Of a DNA stretch of 64,000 bases, positions 53,975 through 61,952 are shown piece after piece. The notes under the pieces were generated by a model. The model did not search any database. It was not told the DNA's origin and worked only from the letters and a program-made list of their open reading frames with translations. This DNA comes from Micromonospora tulbaghiae (GTDB lineage Bacteria > Actinomycetota > Actinomycetes > Mycobacteriales > Micromonosporaceae), in the NCBI RefSeq assembly GCF_900091605.1, contig NZ_FMCQ01000006.1, positions 109,940 through 173,939 of the forward strand. Direction: 5' to 3'. The translations under genes and the position numbers were made by a program. Positions within the stretch are counted from its first letter, which is position 1; each line of letters opens with the position of its first letter.

Positions 53975-55837
53975 ATGGACCCCGCCGACGTCCTCGCCGA
54001 GGACTGCGCCAAGAAAGCCGCCGACCTGACCGTCCCGGCGCTGCTGCACCGCAACGCCACCGAGCACGGCGACCGGCCCGCGCTGACCACGCTCGGCCGC
54101 GACGACACCCGCACCTGGGCGCAGCTGCGCGACGAGGTCGCCGAGCTGTCCGCCGGCCTGGCCGAGATCGGCCTGGAGGCCGGGCGGCACATGCTGGTCA
54201 TGATGTCCAGCCGCGCCGAGCACTGGCTGGTCGACCTCGCCGCGGTCCACCTGGGCGCGGTGCCCTCCACGATCTACCCGACGCTCAGCCCCGAGCAGAT
54301 GCGCTACCTGGCGCGGCACAGCGCCGCCCAGGTGCTCGTGCTGGAGGGCCCGGCCGAGCTGGAGCGCTGGCGGCCGATCCTGCCCGACCTGCCCGACCTG
54401 CTCCGGGTGGTGCTGGTGGACGATCCGGGCGAAGCGTCGACGGAGGCCGTGCCGCTGTCCCGCGTGCGTACCCTCGGCCGCACCGCCCGCGAGGCGGACC
54501 CGGACGCCTTCGAGCGGCGCTGGCGCACGATCCGGCCCGAGCAGCCGGTGACGCTGCTCTACACGTCCGGGACGACGGGCGACCCGAAGGGCGTCGTGCT
54601 CAGCCACCACAACGTGCTCTACCAGGCGGTGGCGCTGGAGGCGATGGTGTCCGTCCCGGACCACGCGCCGACTGTGGCCTACCTGCCGCTCGCGCACATC
54701 GCCGAACGGTTCCTCGGCATCTACAACCCGATCTACCGCGCCGGGCACGTGACCATCTGCCCCGACGCCACGCAGCTCGTCGCGGCGCTGCGCACCGTCG
54801 GTCCCGCCTCGTTCTTCGGGGTGCCGCGGGTCTGGGAGAAGATGGCCGCCGGCGTCCAGGCCCACCTGGCCGGCGCCGAGCCCGCGGTCCGCGCCGCCGT
54901 CGCCGCCGCGACCGCGGTGACCCTGGAGGCGTACGAGCTGCGCGCGGCCGGGAAGCCGGTGCCGGACGAGCTGGCCGCGCGGGTGGCGCAGGCCCGCGAC
55001 ACCGTGCTGCGACCGTTGCAGTCGACACTGGGCCTGCACAACATGGTCTGGCCCGGCAGCGGCGCCGCCCCGATCCCGGTGGACGTGCTGCGGTTCCTCG
55101 CCGGGCTCGGCGTCGACGTGCTGGAGGTGTGGGGTCTGACCGAGACCACCGGCACCGCCACCCTCAACACCCCCGACCGATTCCGCACCGGGACCGTCGG
55201 CCGTCCCAACGTGGGCATGGAGGTGCGCCTCGCCGACGACGGCGAGGTTCTCGTCCGGGGTCCGCTCGTGTGCTCCGGCTACCTGCGCGAGGACGGCACC
55301 GTCGAGCCGGTCGTCGACGCGGACGGCTGGCTGGCCACCGGCGACGTCGGGACGCTCGACGACGACGGCTTCCTCACCATCACCGACCGCAAGAAGGAAC
55401 TCATCATCACGTCCAGCGGGAAGAACATCTCGCCGGCGCAGATCGAGAACCTGCTGCGGGCGCACCCGCTCATCGGTCAGGCGGTGGCGATCGGCGACCG
55501 GCGGCCGTACGTCACGGCGCTGATCGTGCTGGACGAGGAGGTGGCGCCGCAGTGGGCGCGCACGCACGGCGTCGCCGACCCGCAGCTGCCCGCCCTTGCG
55601 TCGGACCCGGTGCTGCTGGCCGAGATCCAGGCCGCCGTGGACGCGGCGAACGCGCGGCTCGCCCGGCCCGAGCAGGTCAAGACGTTCCAGGTGCTGCCGT
55701 CGGCGTGGACGCCGGAGTCGGGCGAGCTGACCCCGACGTTGAAGCTACGGCGCCGGGTCGTCGTCGACCGGTACGGCGACCGGATCGACGCCCTCTACCG
55801 GCCGGGCGACGCGGTGGCGGAGCCCGTCACGGAGTAG
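53975..55837 (+). CDS. Long-chain acyl-CoA synthetase (AMP-forming, FadD15-like)
   Basis: The product is 620 aa. The P-loop-like motif is LLYTSGTTGDPKGVVLSHHN, followed by PLAHIAERFLG, FGVPRVWEKM, EVWGLTETTGTATLN (A5) and DGWLATGDVGTLDDDGFL (A7), then ITDRKKELIITSSGKNISP (A8 to A10). It forms acyl-adenylate and then acyl-CoA. Between the two lcp genes it would activate isoprenoid acids formed from rubber cleavage products. A GGAG Shine-Dalgarno sequence precedes ATG 53975. The last 93 nt overlap the convergent DUF2236 gene on the other strand, where the C-terminal RIDALYRPGDAVAEPVTE is encoded. Confidence 0.92.
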   Translation: MDPADVLAEDCAKKAADLTVPALLHRNATEHGDRPALTTLGRDDTRTWAQLRDEVAELSAGLAEIGLEAGRHMLVMMSSRAEHWLVDLAAVHLGAVPSTIYPTLSPEQMRYLARHSAAQVLVLEGPAELERWRPILPDLPDLLRVVLVDDPGEASTEAVPLSRVRTLGRTAREADPDAFERRWRTIRPEQPVTLLYTSGTTGDPKGVVLSHHNVLYQAVALEAMVSVPDHAPTVAYLPLAHIAERFLGIYNPIYRAGHVTICPDATQLVAALRTVGPASFFGVPRVWEKMAAGVQAHLAGAEPAVRAAVAAATAVTLEAYELRAAGKPVPDELAARVAQARDTVLRPLQSTLGLHNMVWPGSGAAPIPVDVLRFLAGLGVDVLEVWGLTETTGTATLNTPDRFRTGTVGRPNVGMEVRLADDGEVLVRGPLVCSGYLREDGTVEPVVDADGWLATGDVGTLDDDGFLTITDRKKELIITSSGKNISPAQIENLLRAHPLIGQAVAIGDRRPYVTALIVLDEEVAPQWARTHGVADPQLPALASDPVLLAEIQAAVDAANARLARPEQVKTFQVLPSAWTPESGELTPTLKLRRRVVVDRYGDRIDALYRPGDAVAEPVTE

Positions 55838-56716
55838 CGCCGGGTCGATGCCGGGCGGGGGTGGCGGCGCGCCGAGGTCGGCGGGCCGGTACCCCCGCGG
55901 GTAGCCGGGATAGGTGCGGTTGCGCGGCGCGCGGGTCAGCCGGCTCACCGTCCGCGCGGGCAGCAGCCGAACCACGGCGGCCCGGGCGCGCAGCGCGCCG
56001 CCGACCAGCGCGGTCAGCGGCCGTGGCGCGGCCGGGAGCCCGAAGGCGGCCCGCATCTCGGGCGGCAGCAGCGCGCGCACGCCGAGGCGCGCGGCCGGGC
56101 GCAGCGGCGCCGGGTACCAGGACGCGAACAGGTCCAGCGTGTACGCCGCGACCCGCTCGTTACTCGGCGTGCGGCGGAACGTCTCGCGCTCGTACGCGTC
56201 CTTGAAGGCCCGGAACGCGGCGAAGTCCGCCGGGACGTCCCGGATGCCCATGCGCCCGCCGACGGCGCGGTAGTAGTGGAACGCGGCCAGCCGTTCGTGC
56301 TCGTGCAGCGGGCGCCAGCCGTAGCGGTCCAGCCAGTCGATGGGCTCGTAGACGAACGTGGACAGCACGTAGCGCATGTCGTCGTTCGAGATCGCGTACC
56401 GCCCGTGCGCCCGGTTGACCACCCGCAGCGCCTCCCGGCCGCGCGGCGAGTCGTACCCGTGCTCCAGCAGTTCGGCCATCAGCAGCGCGGTGTCGTCGTA
56501 GCGCTGCTGCGCCCGCAGCCGGAACTCGCCGGTCGCGTCGAGCAGCGCGGAGATGCCCGGCACGCAGAACGTGCGCAGCAGCGCCAGCTCCAGCGCCCGC
56601 TGGTAGTCGAAGGGGAACTCGTACCCGGCGGAGAGCCGGTAGATCTCGTGGTGGTCGCGTACCGGGTCGAGCGTCTCGATCCGGCGCAACCAGCGGTACC
56701 GCCCGTCACGAGCCAT
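55745..56716 (-). CDS. Oxygenase MpaB family (DUF2236) protein, cytoplasmic
   Basis: The product is 323 aa and, unlike the Lcp proteins, has no signal peptide. It begins RWLRRIETLDPVRDHHEIYR and FPFDYQRALELALLRTF, with LLEHGYDSPRGREALRVVN, YAISNDDMRYVLSTFVYEP and FHYYRAVGGRMGI, as in the DUF2236 MpaB-type family, which is distantly related to Lcp. The catalytic role is unknown; a heme-dependent oxygenase acting on an internalised isoprenoid would fit. GGAGG 8 nt upstream favours ATG 56716 over a GTG at 56731. The Pro-rich 3' end overlaps the acyl-CoA synthetase gene by 93 nt, an antisense arrangement. Confidence 0.8.
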   Translation of the reverse strand: MARDGRYRWLRRIETLDPVRDHHEIYRLSAGYEFPFDYQRALELALLRTFCVPGISALLDATGEFRLRAQQRYDDTALLMAELLEHGYDSPRGREALRVVNRAHGRYAISNDDMRYVLSTFVYEPIDWLDRYGWRPLHEHERLAAFHYYRAVGGRMGIRDVPADFAAFRAFKDAYERETFRRTPSNERVAAYTLDLFASWYPAPLRPAARLGVRALLPPEMRAAFGLPAAPRPLTALVGGALRARAAVVRLLPARTVSRLTRAPRNRTYPGYPRGYRPADLGAPPPPPGIDPALLRDGLRHRVARPVEGVDPVAVPVDDDPAP

Positions 56717-56869
56717 CGCGACCACCTCCACCGTCCACCCTTGCCCATGCAGTCAAGCTCCTCTATGTTAATAGAAAATCACATCCCCGGATAACTCGAA
56801 ACCTGCTTGTGCGCACCTCACGGGCCGGTGTTCAGGGCGATGTCCGGTCGAAACCGGGAAGTGGTGCTA
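56717..56869. promoter_or_regulatory. Divergent control region of DUF2236 gene and lcp2
   Basis: The 153-nt gap holds the lowest-GC stretch near 56760-56785 (CTATGTTAATAGAAAATC), a likely location for both promoters, for example CTATTAACAT on the minus strand. No palindromic operator is obvious. Confidence 0.35.
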
Positions 56870-58087
56870 ATGGAGAATCTCAGTAGACGAAGCGTCCTGA
56901 CGCTCGGTGCCGCGCTGGGACTGGTGGCGGTGGCGGACACCCCGAAGGCGTGGGCGTGGTCGTCGTCCGGCTCGATCGCCGGGACCGACACGGTCACCGA
57001 CCCGTGGGACGTCTGGGACGACGACACCGACCCGCTCGTCGCCTCGCTGCTGGACGCCGGTCAGATCCCGGCGGTGAACACCGCGTTCGCGTCCTGGATC
57101 CGCAACGGCGACGCGCTGCCCGCCGGCCTGCCCCCGGCGCTCACCACCTACCTGCGGCGCGTCAACACGCTGCCGTCCTGGGCCGACCAGGCCAAGCTGG
57201 ACCGCGCCGCCCAGTTCAACAAGCGCATGAGCATGTACCTGTTCCTGCTCTACGGCCTGGGCAGCGGGATCATGAGCACGGTGATCCCGCGCGAGGCCCG
57301 CAACGTCTACTGGTCCGAGGGCGGCGCGGACATGAAGTCGCGCGCCGCGAAGACCTTCACCTACGGGTACGACCTGAGCGCTCCCGACGCGTTCAAGGCC
57401 ACCGGCAGCTTCGTGGTCACCTCGCACAAGACGCGGCTCACCCACGCGGCCGTACGGCACCTGCTGCCGCAGTCCGCGCCGTGGCGCGGCGTCACCGACC
57501 ACCCGATCCCGATCAGCAACGGCGACATCCTCATCACCTTCCACAGCCTCGGCACCTACGTGCACCGCAAGCTGCTCGACTGGCGTCGCTGGGGCCTGCG
57601 GATGTCGGCCGCGGAGGAGGAGGCCTACCTGCACATGTGGCAGGTCGCCCTGCACCTGCTCGGGGTCCGCGACGAGTTCATCCCGAACAGCTGGGCCGCC
57701 GCCGAGGAGCAGTCCCGGTACGCGCTGAACCCGCTCCTCGCGCCGACGCCCGAGGGCATCGACCTGGCCGACATCCTGCTGAACCTGACGTCCTCGGTGG
57801 ACCTGGGCGTCACCCGGGGATTCCAGCGGGAGTTCGCGCGCTACGTGCTCACCGACCGGATCGGCGACTGGCTGCGGCTGCCCCGCGACTACATCTCCCG
57901 GGGTGTGATCGAGGCCGGCTGGCCGACGTACGTGATGTTCCGCGAAGGGCTCTCGCCGCTCATGCCGGAGACGTTCGGCCTGTTCGACAGGTTCATCCGC
58001 GGGCTGGCGATGCTGTTCCTCAACAACGGCTCGTCCGCGTCGCACACCCCGATCACGATCCCGGTCATGAACCGGCCGGGCACCTGA
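56870..58087 (+). CDS. lcp: Latex clearing protein (rubber oxygenase), paralogue 2
   Basis: The product is 405 aa, close to the length of Lcp of Streptomyces sp. K30. A Tat signal (RR at 6-7, SRRSVLTLGAALG, then KAWAW) is followed by SSSGSIAGTDTVTDPWDVWD, nearly the K30 sequence as I recall it. Key residues, all offset by 6 from K30 numbering: Glu142, Arg158, Lys161, Thr162, His192 (axial heme ligand) and His197 in THAAVRHLLPQ; the FHSLGTYVHRKL motif is intact. It is a secreted heme dioxygenase of polyisoprene. It is the more typical of the two paralogues. ATG 56870 has GGAAG about 10 nt upstream; the frame is open to 56807. Confidence 0.92.
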   Translation: MENLSRRSVLTLGAALGLVAVADTPKAWAWSSSGSIAGTDTVTDPWDVWDDDTDPLVASLLDAGQIPAVNTAFASWIRNGDALPAGLPPALTTYLRRVNTLPSWADQAKLDRAAQFNKRMSMYLFLLYGLGSGIMSTVIPREARNVYWSEGGADMKSRAAKTFTYGYDLSAPDAFKATGSFVVTSHKTRLTHAAVRHLLPQSAPWRGVTDHPIPISNGDILITFHSLGTYVHRKLLDWRRWGLRMSAAEEEAYLHMWQVALHLLGVRDEFIPNSWAAAEEQSRYALNPLLAPTPEGIDLADILLNLTSSVDLGVTRGFQREFARYVLTDRIGDWLRLPRDYISRGVIEAGWPTYVMFREGLSPLMPETFGLFDRFIRGLAMLFLNNGSSASHTPITIPVMNRPGT

Positions 58088-58100
58088 GGCGCGTGCGGCT

Positions 58101-59315
58101 TCACAGCGTCAGGGCGCCGGTGACCAGCGCGGTCACCGCGTCCCGGTGGCCGGGCGAGTCCTGCCAGCGCAGGGCCCGCCCGGCCTCCACCGCCACGCCG
58201 AAGCCGGCGTGCACGAGCAGCCGGGCCTGCCGCCGGTCCAGGTCCGGCCGGACCGCCCGCAACTGCTGCTCCCAGACCGCGATGTGCTCCCGCTGGGCGA
58301 GGATGAGCGGACGCCGGACGTCGTCCGGAAGCCCGGCCACCTCGGCCTCGGCGACGCTGTTGAGGGTGTTGTGCTCGAAGCAGTAGGCCACGTACGCCGC
58401 CGCCAGCGCGACCACCGCCTGACGAGGATCGGCCGCCCGCTGGAGGCTGCGGTCCACCGCCTGGGCGAGCAGTTCCGCCGCCTGGAGGCAGGCGGCCACG
58501 AGGATGTCCACCTTGCCGGGATAGTGGCGGTAGATCGCGGACGGCGCGAGCCCCACCGCCTGGGCGATCTGCGCGTTGGTGACGGTGGCGAAGCCGTCCC
58601 GGGCGAACAGGGGCACGGCCGCGGCCAGGATCTCCGCGCGCCGGGTGCGGGGCACCGGCTGGGCGGGCAGCTCGACCAGCCGCGCCGTCCCGGCGGCGGT
58701 CGTCGGGTCGGTGGCCACGACCCGCATCGCGGACCGGAGCACCAGATCCTCGATCCGGCGCTGGGCGATCGAGGTGTGGTGCATGGTCACCGAGCCGATC
58801 ACACCGAGCGCCGCGACCGCCCGCAGCCGCTCTTCGGGCAGCGGGTACTCCCGCCGTACCATCTCGGTGACCCGGCCCACGACGTGGCCGAACTTCGCGC
58901 GGAGCAGGTGGCGGTCCGCGCGCCCGAGGTAGCGGGCCTCCCACCGGTAGATGCCGCCGGAGGCGCGGTGCGCGACGGTGACCCGGGTGAGGGCCACCAG
59001 CACGTCGGCCAGCGCCGCGTCGGGCGGCCACTCGTCGACGACCCCGACCAGGTTGTCCACCATGACGTTGGCGCACTCGGCGAACAACGCGTACTTGTTC
59101 GGGAAGTGCCGGTACAGCGCCGGCGCGCTGATGCCGACCGCCGCGGCGATCTCCTCCATGGACGCGCCGTGGTAGCCGCGCTCGCTGAACACCTGCCCGG
59201 CCGACTCCACGATGACCTGCCTGCGGTTGCGTGGCCGGGTGGCCGCGGCCGGCCCGGTGGTCACCGGACCGTCCGGGCGGACGCGGACGGGCACAGGACC
59301 ATGGGTGTCAGTCAA
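58101..59315 (-). CDS. Double-TetR-domain transcriptional regulator
   Basis: The product is 404 aa with two TetR helix-turn-helix domains: about 32-78 (MEEIAAAVGISAPALYRHFPNK) and about 225-272 (NAQIAQAVGLAPSAIYRHYP). Each is followed by a helical ligand-type domain; YRWEARYLGRADRHLL follows the first. Ordinary TetR repressors are ~200 aa with one domain. It lies 13 nt beyond the convergent lcp2 stop and 42 nt after the related regulator. It may control the lcp locus in response to an acyl-CoA or isoprenoid. The start is uncertain: TTG 59315 has no ribosome-binding site; GTG 59294 is an alternative. Confidence 0.85.
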   Translation of the reverse strand: MTDTHGPVPVRVRPDGPVTTGPAAATRPRNRRQVIVESAGQVFSERGYHGASMEEIAAAVGISAPALYRHFPNKYALFAECANVMVDNLVGVVDEWPPDAALADVLVALTRVTVAHRASGGIYRWEARYLGRADRHLLRAKFGHVVGRVTEMVRREYPLPEERLRAVAALGVIGSVTMHHTSIAQRRIEDLVLRSAMRVVATDPTTAAGTARLVELPAQPVPRTRRAEILAAAVPLFARDGFATVTNAQIAQAVGLAPSAIYRHYPGKVDILVAACLQAAELLAQAVDRSLQRAADPRQAVVALAAAYVAYCFEHNTLNSVAEAEVAGLPDDVRRPLILAQREHIAVWEQQLRAVRPDLDRRQARLLVHAGFGVAVEAGRALRWQDSPGHRDAVTALVTGALTL

Positions 59316-59357
59316 CCACAGCGGTTCACGCCGCCCGCGCCCTCGCGATGACGCCGC

Positions 59358-60566
59358 TCAGGCGTGCAGCACGGCGAGCGCGAGCCGGGCGGTCCAGGTG
59401 TCGTAGCCCGCGGTGCGGTCGAAGCGGCCGAGCCGTCCGACGTCGGTGACCACGTTCAGCGCGGCGTGCACGAGGACGCGGGCGTCGCCGGCCGGCAGGT
59501 CCGGCCGTACCGCCCGGACCAGGCCCACCCACTCCTCGACGTGCAGGCGCTGCGCGCCGCGCAACTCGTGGCGGTCCCGGTCCGGCAGGTTGTTGTTCTC
59601 CGCCAGGTACACCGCGACCAGGTCGCTCTGGCCGAACGCGAAGTCGACGTAGGCCCGCACCACCCGGTGCAGCGCGTCGGCCGGGTCGCTCGCGTCGGCG
59701 ATCGCCGCGGTGGTGGCACCGGTCAGCCGGTCGGTGGCCCGGTAGTAGGCGGCCGCGAGCAGGTCGGCCTTGCCGGGGAAGTAGCGGTACACGCTGGATG
59801 CCTGAATGCCCGCGGCGCGGCCGATGTCCTCGACCGCGACGGCGTGGTAGCCGTGCCTGTGGAACAGCCGCATCGCCTCGATCAGCAGCAGCTCGCGGCG
59901 CGACGCCGGGCGCACCGGGCCGGTGGCGGGCGTGTCCTCCGGCGCGGGACGCCGCCGCGGCGGCACCGCCGGCGCGTCGGTCCGCAGCAGCGTCCAGGCG
60001 ACCCGGGTGAGCAGGTGCTCGGTGTCGGTGCCGGTGGCCGCGGCCCGGTACGTGGTAACGCTGCCGAACGCGCTCAGCGCCGCGTTCACCAGCAGGTCCG
60101 CCTGCCCGGCGGTCAGCTCGGGACGCAGCTCGCGCAGCGGCGCGGCGACGCGGCCGACGAGCGTGGCCATCGACGCGGCGAACTCCTGCCGGTGCTCGGG
60201 CGTCAGGTAGCGGCCCTCCCACTGGTACAGCCCGGCCACCCGCCGCCTGCTCACCGCGACCTCGGCGAGCGCGCGCAGCAGTTCGTCGAGCAGCCCGTCG
60301 GCGCTGTTCGCCGCCGGCCGCCCGGTCGCGGCGAGCAGGGCGCCGACGACCTCGCGGGTGGCGTGCACGAGGATCGCGTACTTGTTCGGGAAGTGCCGGT
60401 AGACGGCCGGCCCGCTGATGCCGACGGCGGCGGCGATCTCGTCCACCGAGACGCCGTGGTAGCCCCGCTCGCAGAACAGCTCGGCACCGGCGAGCGCGAT
60501 CCGGGCCTTGCGGTCCTTGGGCCGTCTGACCGGTGCCGGGGCGGTGTCGCTGGCTGTTCGTCGCAC
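59358..60566 (-). CDS. Double-TetR-domain transcriptional regulator
   Basis: The product is 402 aa with TetR helix-turn-helix domains at about 19-66 (VDEIAAAVGISGPAVYRHFP) and 222-270 (VEDIGRAAGIQASSVYRYFP). The first sensor half has LYQWEGRYLTPEHRQ, sharing YxWExRYL with its downstream paralogue, which suggests both evolved by duplication of an already fused gene and bind similar ligands. It is divergent from the thiolase-FadB operon, so it is a natural candidate to regulate it. GTG 60566 has TAACGT 6 nt upstream and no ribosome-binding site, so it is leaderless. Confidence 0.87.
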   Translation of the reverse strand: MRRTASDTAPAPVRRPKDRKARIALAGAELFCERGYHGVSVDEIAAAVGISGPAVYRHFPNKYAILVHATREVVGALLAATGRPAANSADGLLDELLRALAEVAVSRRRVAGLYQWEGRYLTPEHRQEFAASMATLVGRVAAPLRELRPELTAGQADLLVNAALSAFGSVTTYRAAATGTDTEHLLTRVAWTLLRTDAPAVPPRRRPAPEDTPATGPVRPASRRELLLIEAMRLFHRHGYHAVAVEDIGRAAGIQASSVYRYFPGKADLLAAAYYRATDRLTGATTAAIADASDPADALHRVVRAYVDFAFGQSDLVAVYLAENNNLPDRDRHELRGAQRLHVEEWVGLVRAVRPDLPAGDARVLVHAALNVVTDVGRLGRFDRTAGYDTWTARLALAVLHA

Positions 60567-60572
60567 CGCTAC

Positions 60573-60578
60573 ACGTTA
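60573..60578 (-). promoter_or_regulatory. -10 hexamer TAACGT (leaderless TetR gene)
   Basis: TAACGT on the minus strand is 6 nt before the GTG at 60566, the same spacing as at the other leaderless genes in this window. Confidence 0.4.
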
Positions 60579-60654
60579 GCGCCCGCTCGCGTGGATCCGG
60601 TGACGCCCCTCGGCGGTTTCCGTCGCGGAGCCGGAGCCGGACAGCGCGGAACGC

Positions 60655-60683
60655 TTCTTGACAAGCGGCGGCAGGCTCAAGAA
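60655..60683 (+). promoter_or_regulatory. Thiolase promoter -35 with overlapping operator candidate
   Basis: TTGACA (60658-60663) is a consensus -35; AAAAGT (60682-60687) at 18 nt is a weak -10. Perfect 7-bp arms TTCTTGA (60655-60661) and TCAAGAA (60677-60683), centres 22 bp apart, flank this promoter and could bind the divergently encoded TetR-type regulator. Confidence 0.45.
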
Positions 60684-60728
60684 AAGTTAGGCGAAATTCG
60701 CATGCGGGTGAGCAATGAGGAGCTTGGC

Positions 60729-61943
60729 ATGACGACCGATGCGTTCATCTACGACGCGTTGCGCACGCCGCGCGGGCGGGGCAAGCCGACCGGAGCGCTG
60801 CACGGGGTGAAGCCGGTTTCGCTGATCACCGGCCTGATCGAGGAGACCCTGCGGCGGATGCCCGGCCTCGATCCGGCGCTGATCGACGACATCGTGCTCG
60901 GGGTGGTGTCCCCGCTCGGCGACCAGGGCGCCGACATCGCCCGGACCGCCGCCGTCGCCGCCGGCCTGCCCGACACCGTGGCCGGCGTCCAGCTCAACCG
61001 CTTCTGCGCCTCCGGCCTGGAGGCGGTGAACATCGCCGCGCAGAAGGTGCGCTCCGGCTGGGAGGATCTCGTCCTCGCCGGTGGCGTCGAGTCGATGTCC
61101 CGGGTGCCGATGGGCTCCGACGGCGGGGCGTGGGCGCTCGATCCGGAGGTCAACTACACCACCGGGTTCGTGCCGCAGGGCATCAGCGCCGACCTCATCG
61201 CCACCATCGCCGGCTTCGACCGGGAGACGGTCGACGCGTACGCGCTCCAGTCGCAGGCGCGGGCCGCGAAGGCGTGGGCCAACGGCTACTTCGCCCGGTC
61301 CGTGGTGCCGGTCCGCGACCGCAACGGGCTCACCGTCCTGGACCGGGACGAGCACATCCGGGCTGACTCGACGGCGGAGAGCCTCGCCGCGCTGCGCCCC
61401 TCGTTCGCCGAGATCGGCCAGAAGGCGGGCTTCGACGCGGTCGCGTTGCAGAAGTACCACTGGGTCGAGCGGATCGAGCACGTCCACACCGCGGGGAACT
61501 CCTCCGGCATCGTCGACGGCGCCGCGCTCGTCGTGGTCGGCAGTGAGGCGGCCGGCGCCGCCGCCGGCCTCACCCCGCGAGCCCGCGTCCTGGCGACCGC
61601 GCTCAGCGGCGCCGACACCACCATCATGCTCACCGGTCCGGCCCCGGCGGCCCGCAAGGCGCTGGCCAAGGCCGGTCTCGGCGTCGACGACCTCGACCTG
61701 GTGGAGATCAACGAGGCGTTCGCCGCGGTGGTCCTTCGGTTCGTCGCCGACCTCGGCCTGAACCCGGACACCGTCAACGTCAACGGCGGGGCGATCGCGA
61801 TGGGACACCCGCTGGGCGCGACCGGCGCCATGATCCTCGGCACGCTCGTCGACGAACTGGAACGACGCGGCGGCCGCTACGGCCTGGCCACGCTCTGCGC
61901 GGGCGGCGGCATGGGCATCGCGACCGTGATCGAACGAATCTGA
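60729..61943 (+). CDS. Acetyl-CoA acyltransferase (thiolase)
   Basis: The product is 404 aa. The nucleophile Cys is in LNRFCASGLEAVNIAAQ, the His in NGGAIAMGHPLGATGAM and the second Cys in TLCAGGGMGIA, with VEINEAFAAVVLRF between them. It cleaves 3-ketoacyl-CoA to acetyl- or propionyl-CoA and a shortened acyl-CoA, the last step of beta-oxidation. GAGGAG lies 7 nt before ATG 60729. The FadB-type gene follows after 9 nt, as in two-gene fadA-fadB operons. Methyl-branched isoprenoid acyl-CoAs would be the expected substrates here, inferred from the lcp neighbours. Confidence 0.95.
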   Translation: MTTDAFIYDALRTPRGRGKPTGALHGVKPVSLITGLIEETLRRMPGLDPALIDDIVLGVVSPLGDQGADIARTAAVAAGLPDTVAGVQLNRFCASGLEAVNIAAQKVRSGWEDLVLAGGVESMSRVPMGSDGGAWALDPEVNYTTGFVPQGISADLIATIAGFDRETVDAYALQSQARAAKAWANGYFARSVVPVRDRNGLTVLDRDEHIRADSTAESLAALRPSFAEIGQKAGFDAVALQKYHWVERIEHVHTAGNSSGIVDGAALVVVGSEAAGAAAGLTPRARVLATALSGADTTIMLTGPAPAARKALAKAGLGVDDLDLVEINEAFAAVVLRFVADLGLNPDTVNVNGGAIAMGHPLGATGAMILGTLVDELERRGGRYGLATLCAGGGMGIATVIERI

Positions 61944-61952
61944 GGAGCACGA

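Noticed and set aside
52924..56784. Shared 7-mer ATCACAT upstream of lcp1 (52924-52930) and lcp2 (56778-56784) as a common operator.
   Set aside because: A 7-base match in short low-GC promoter regions is expected by chance, and it is not palindromic.
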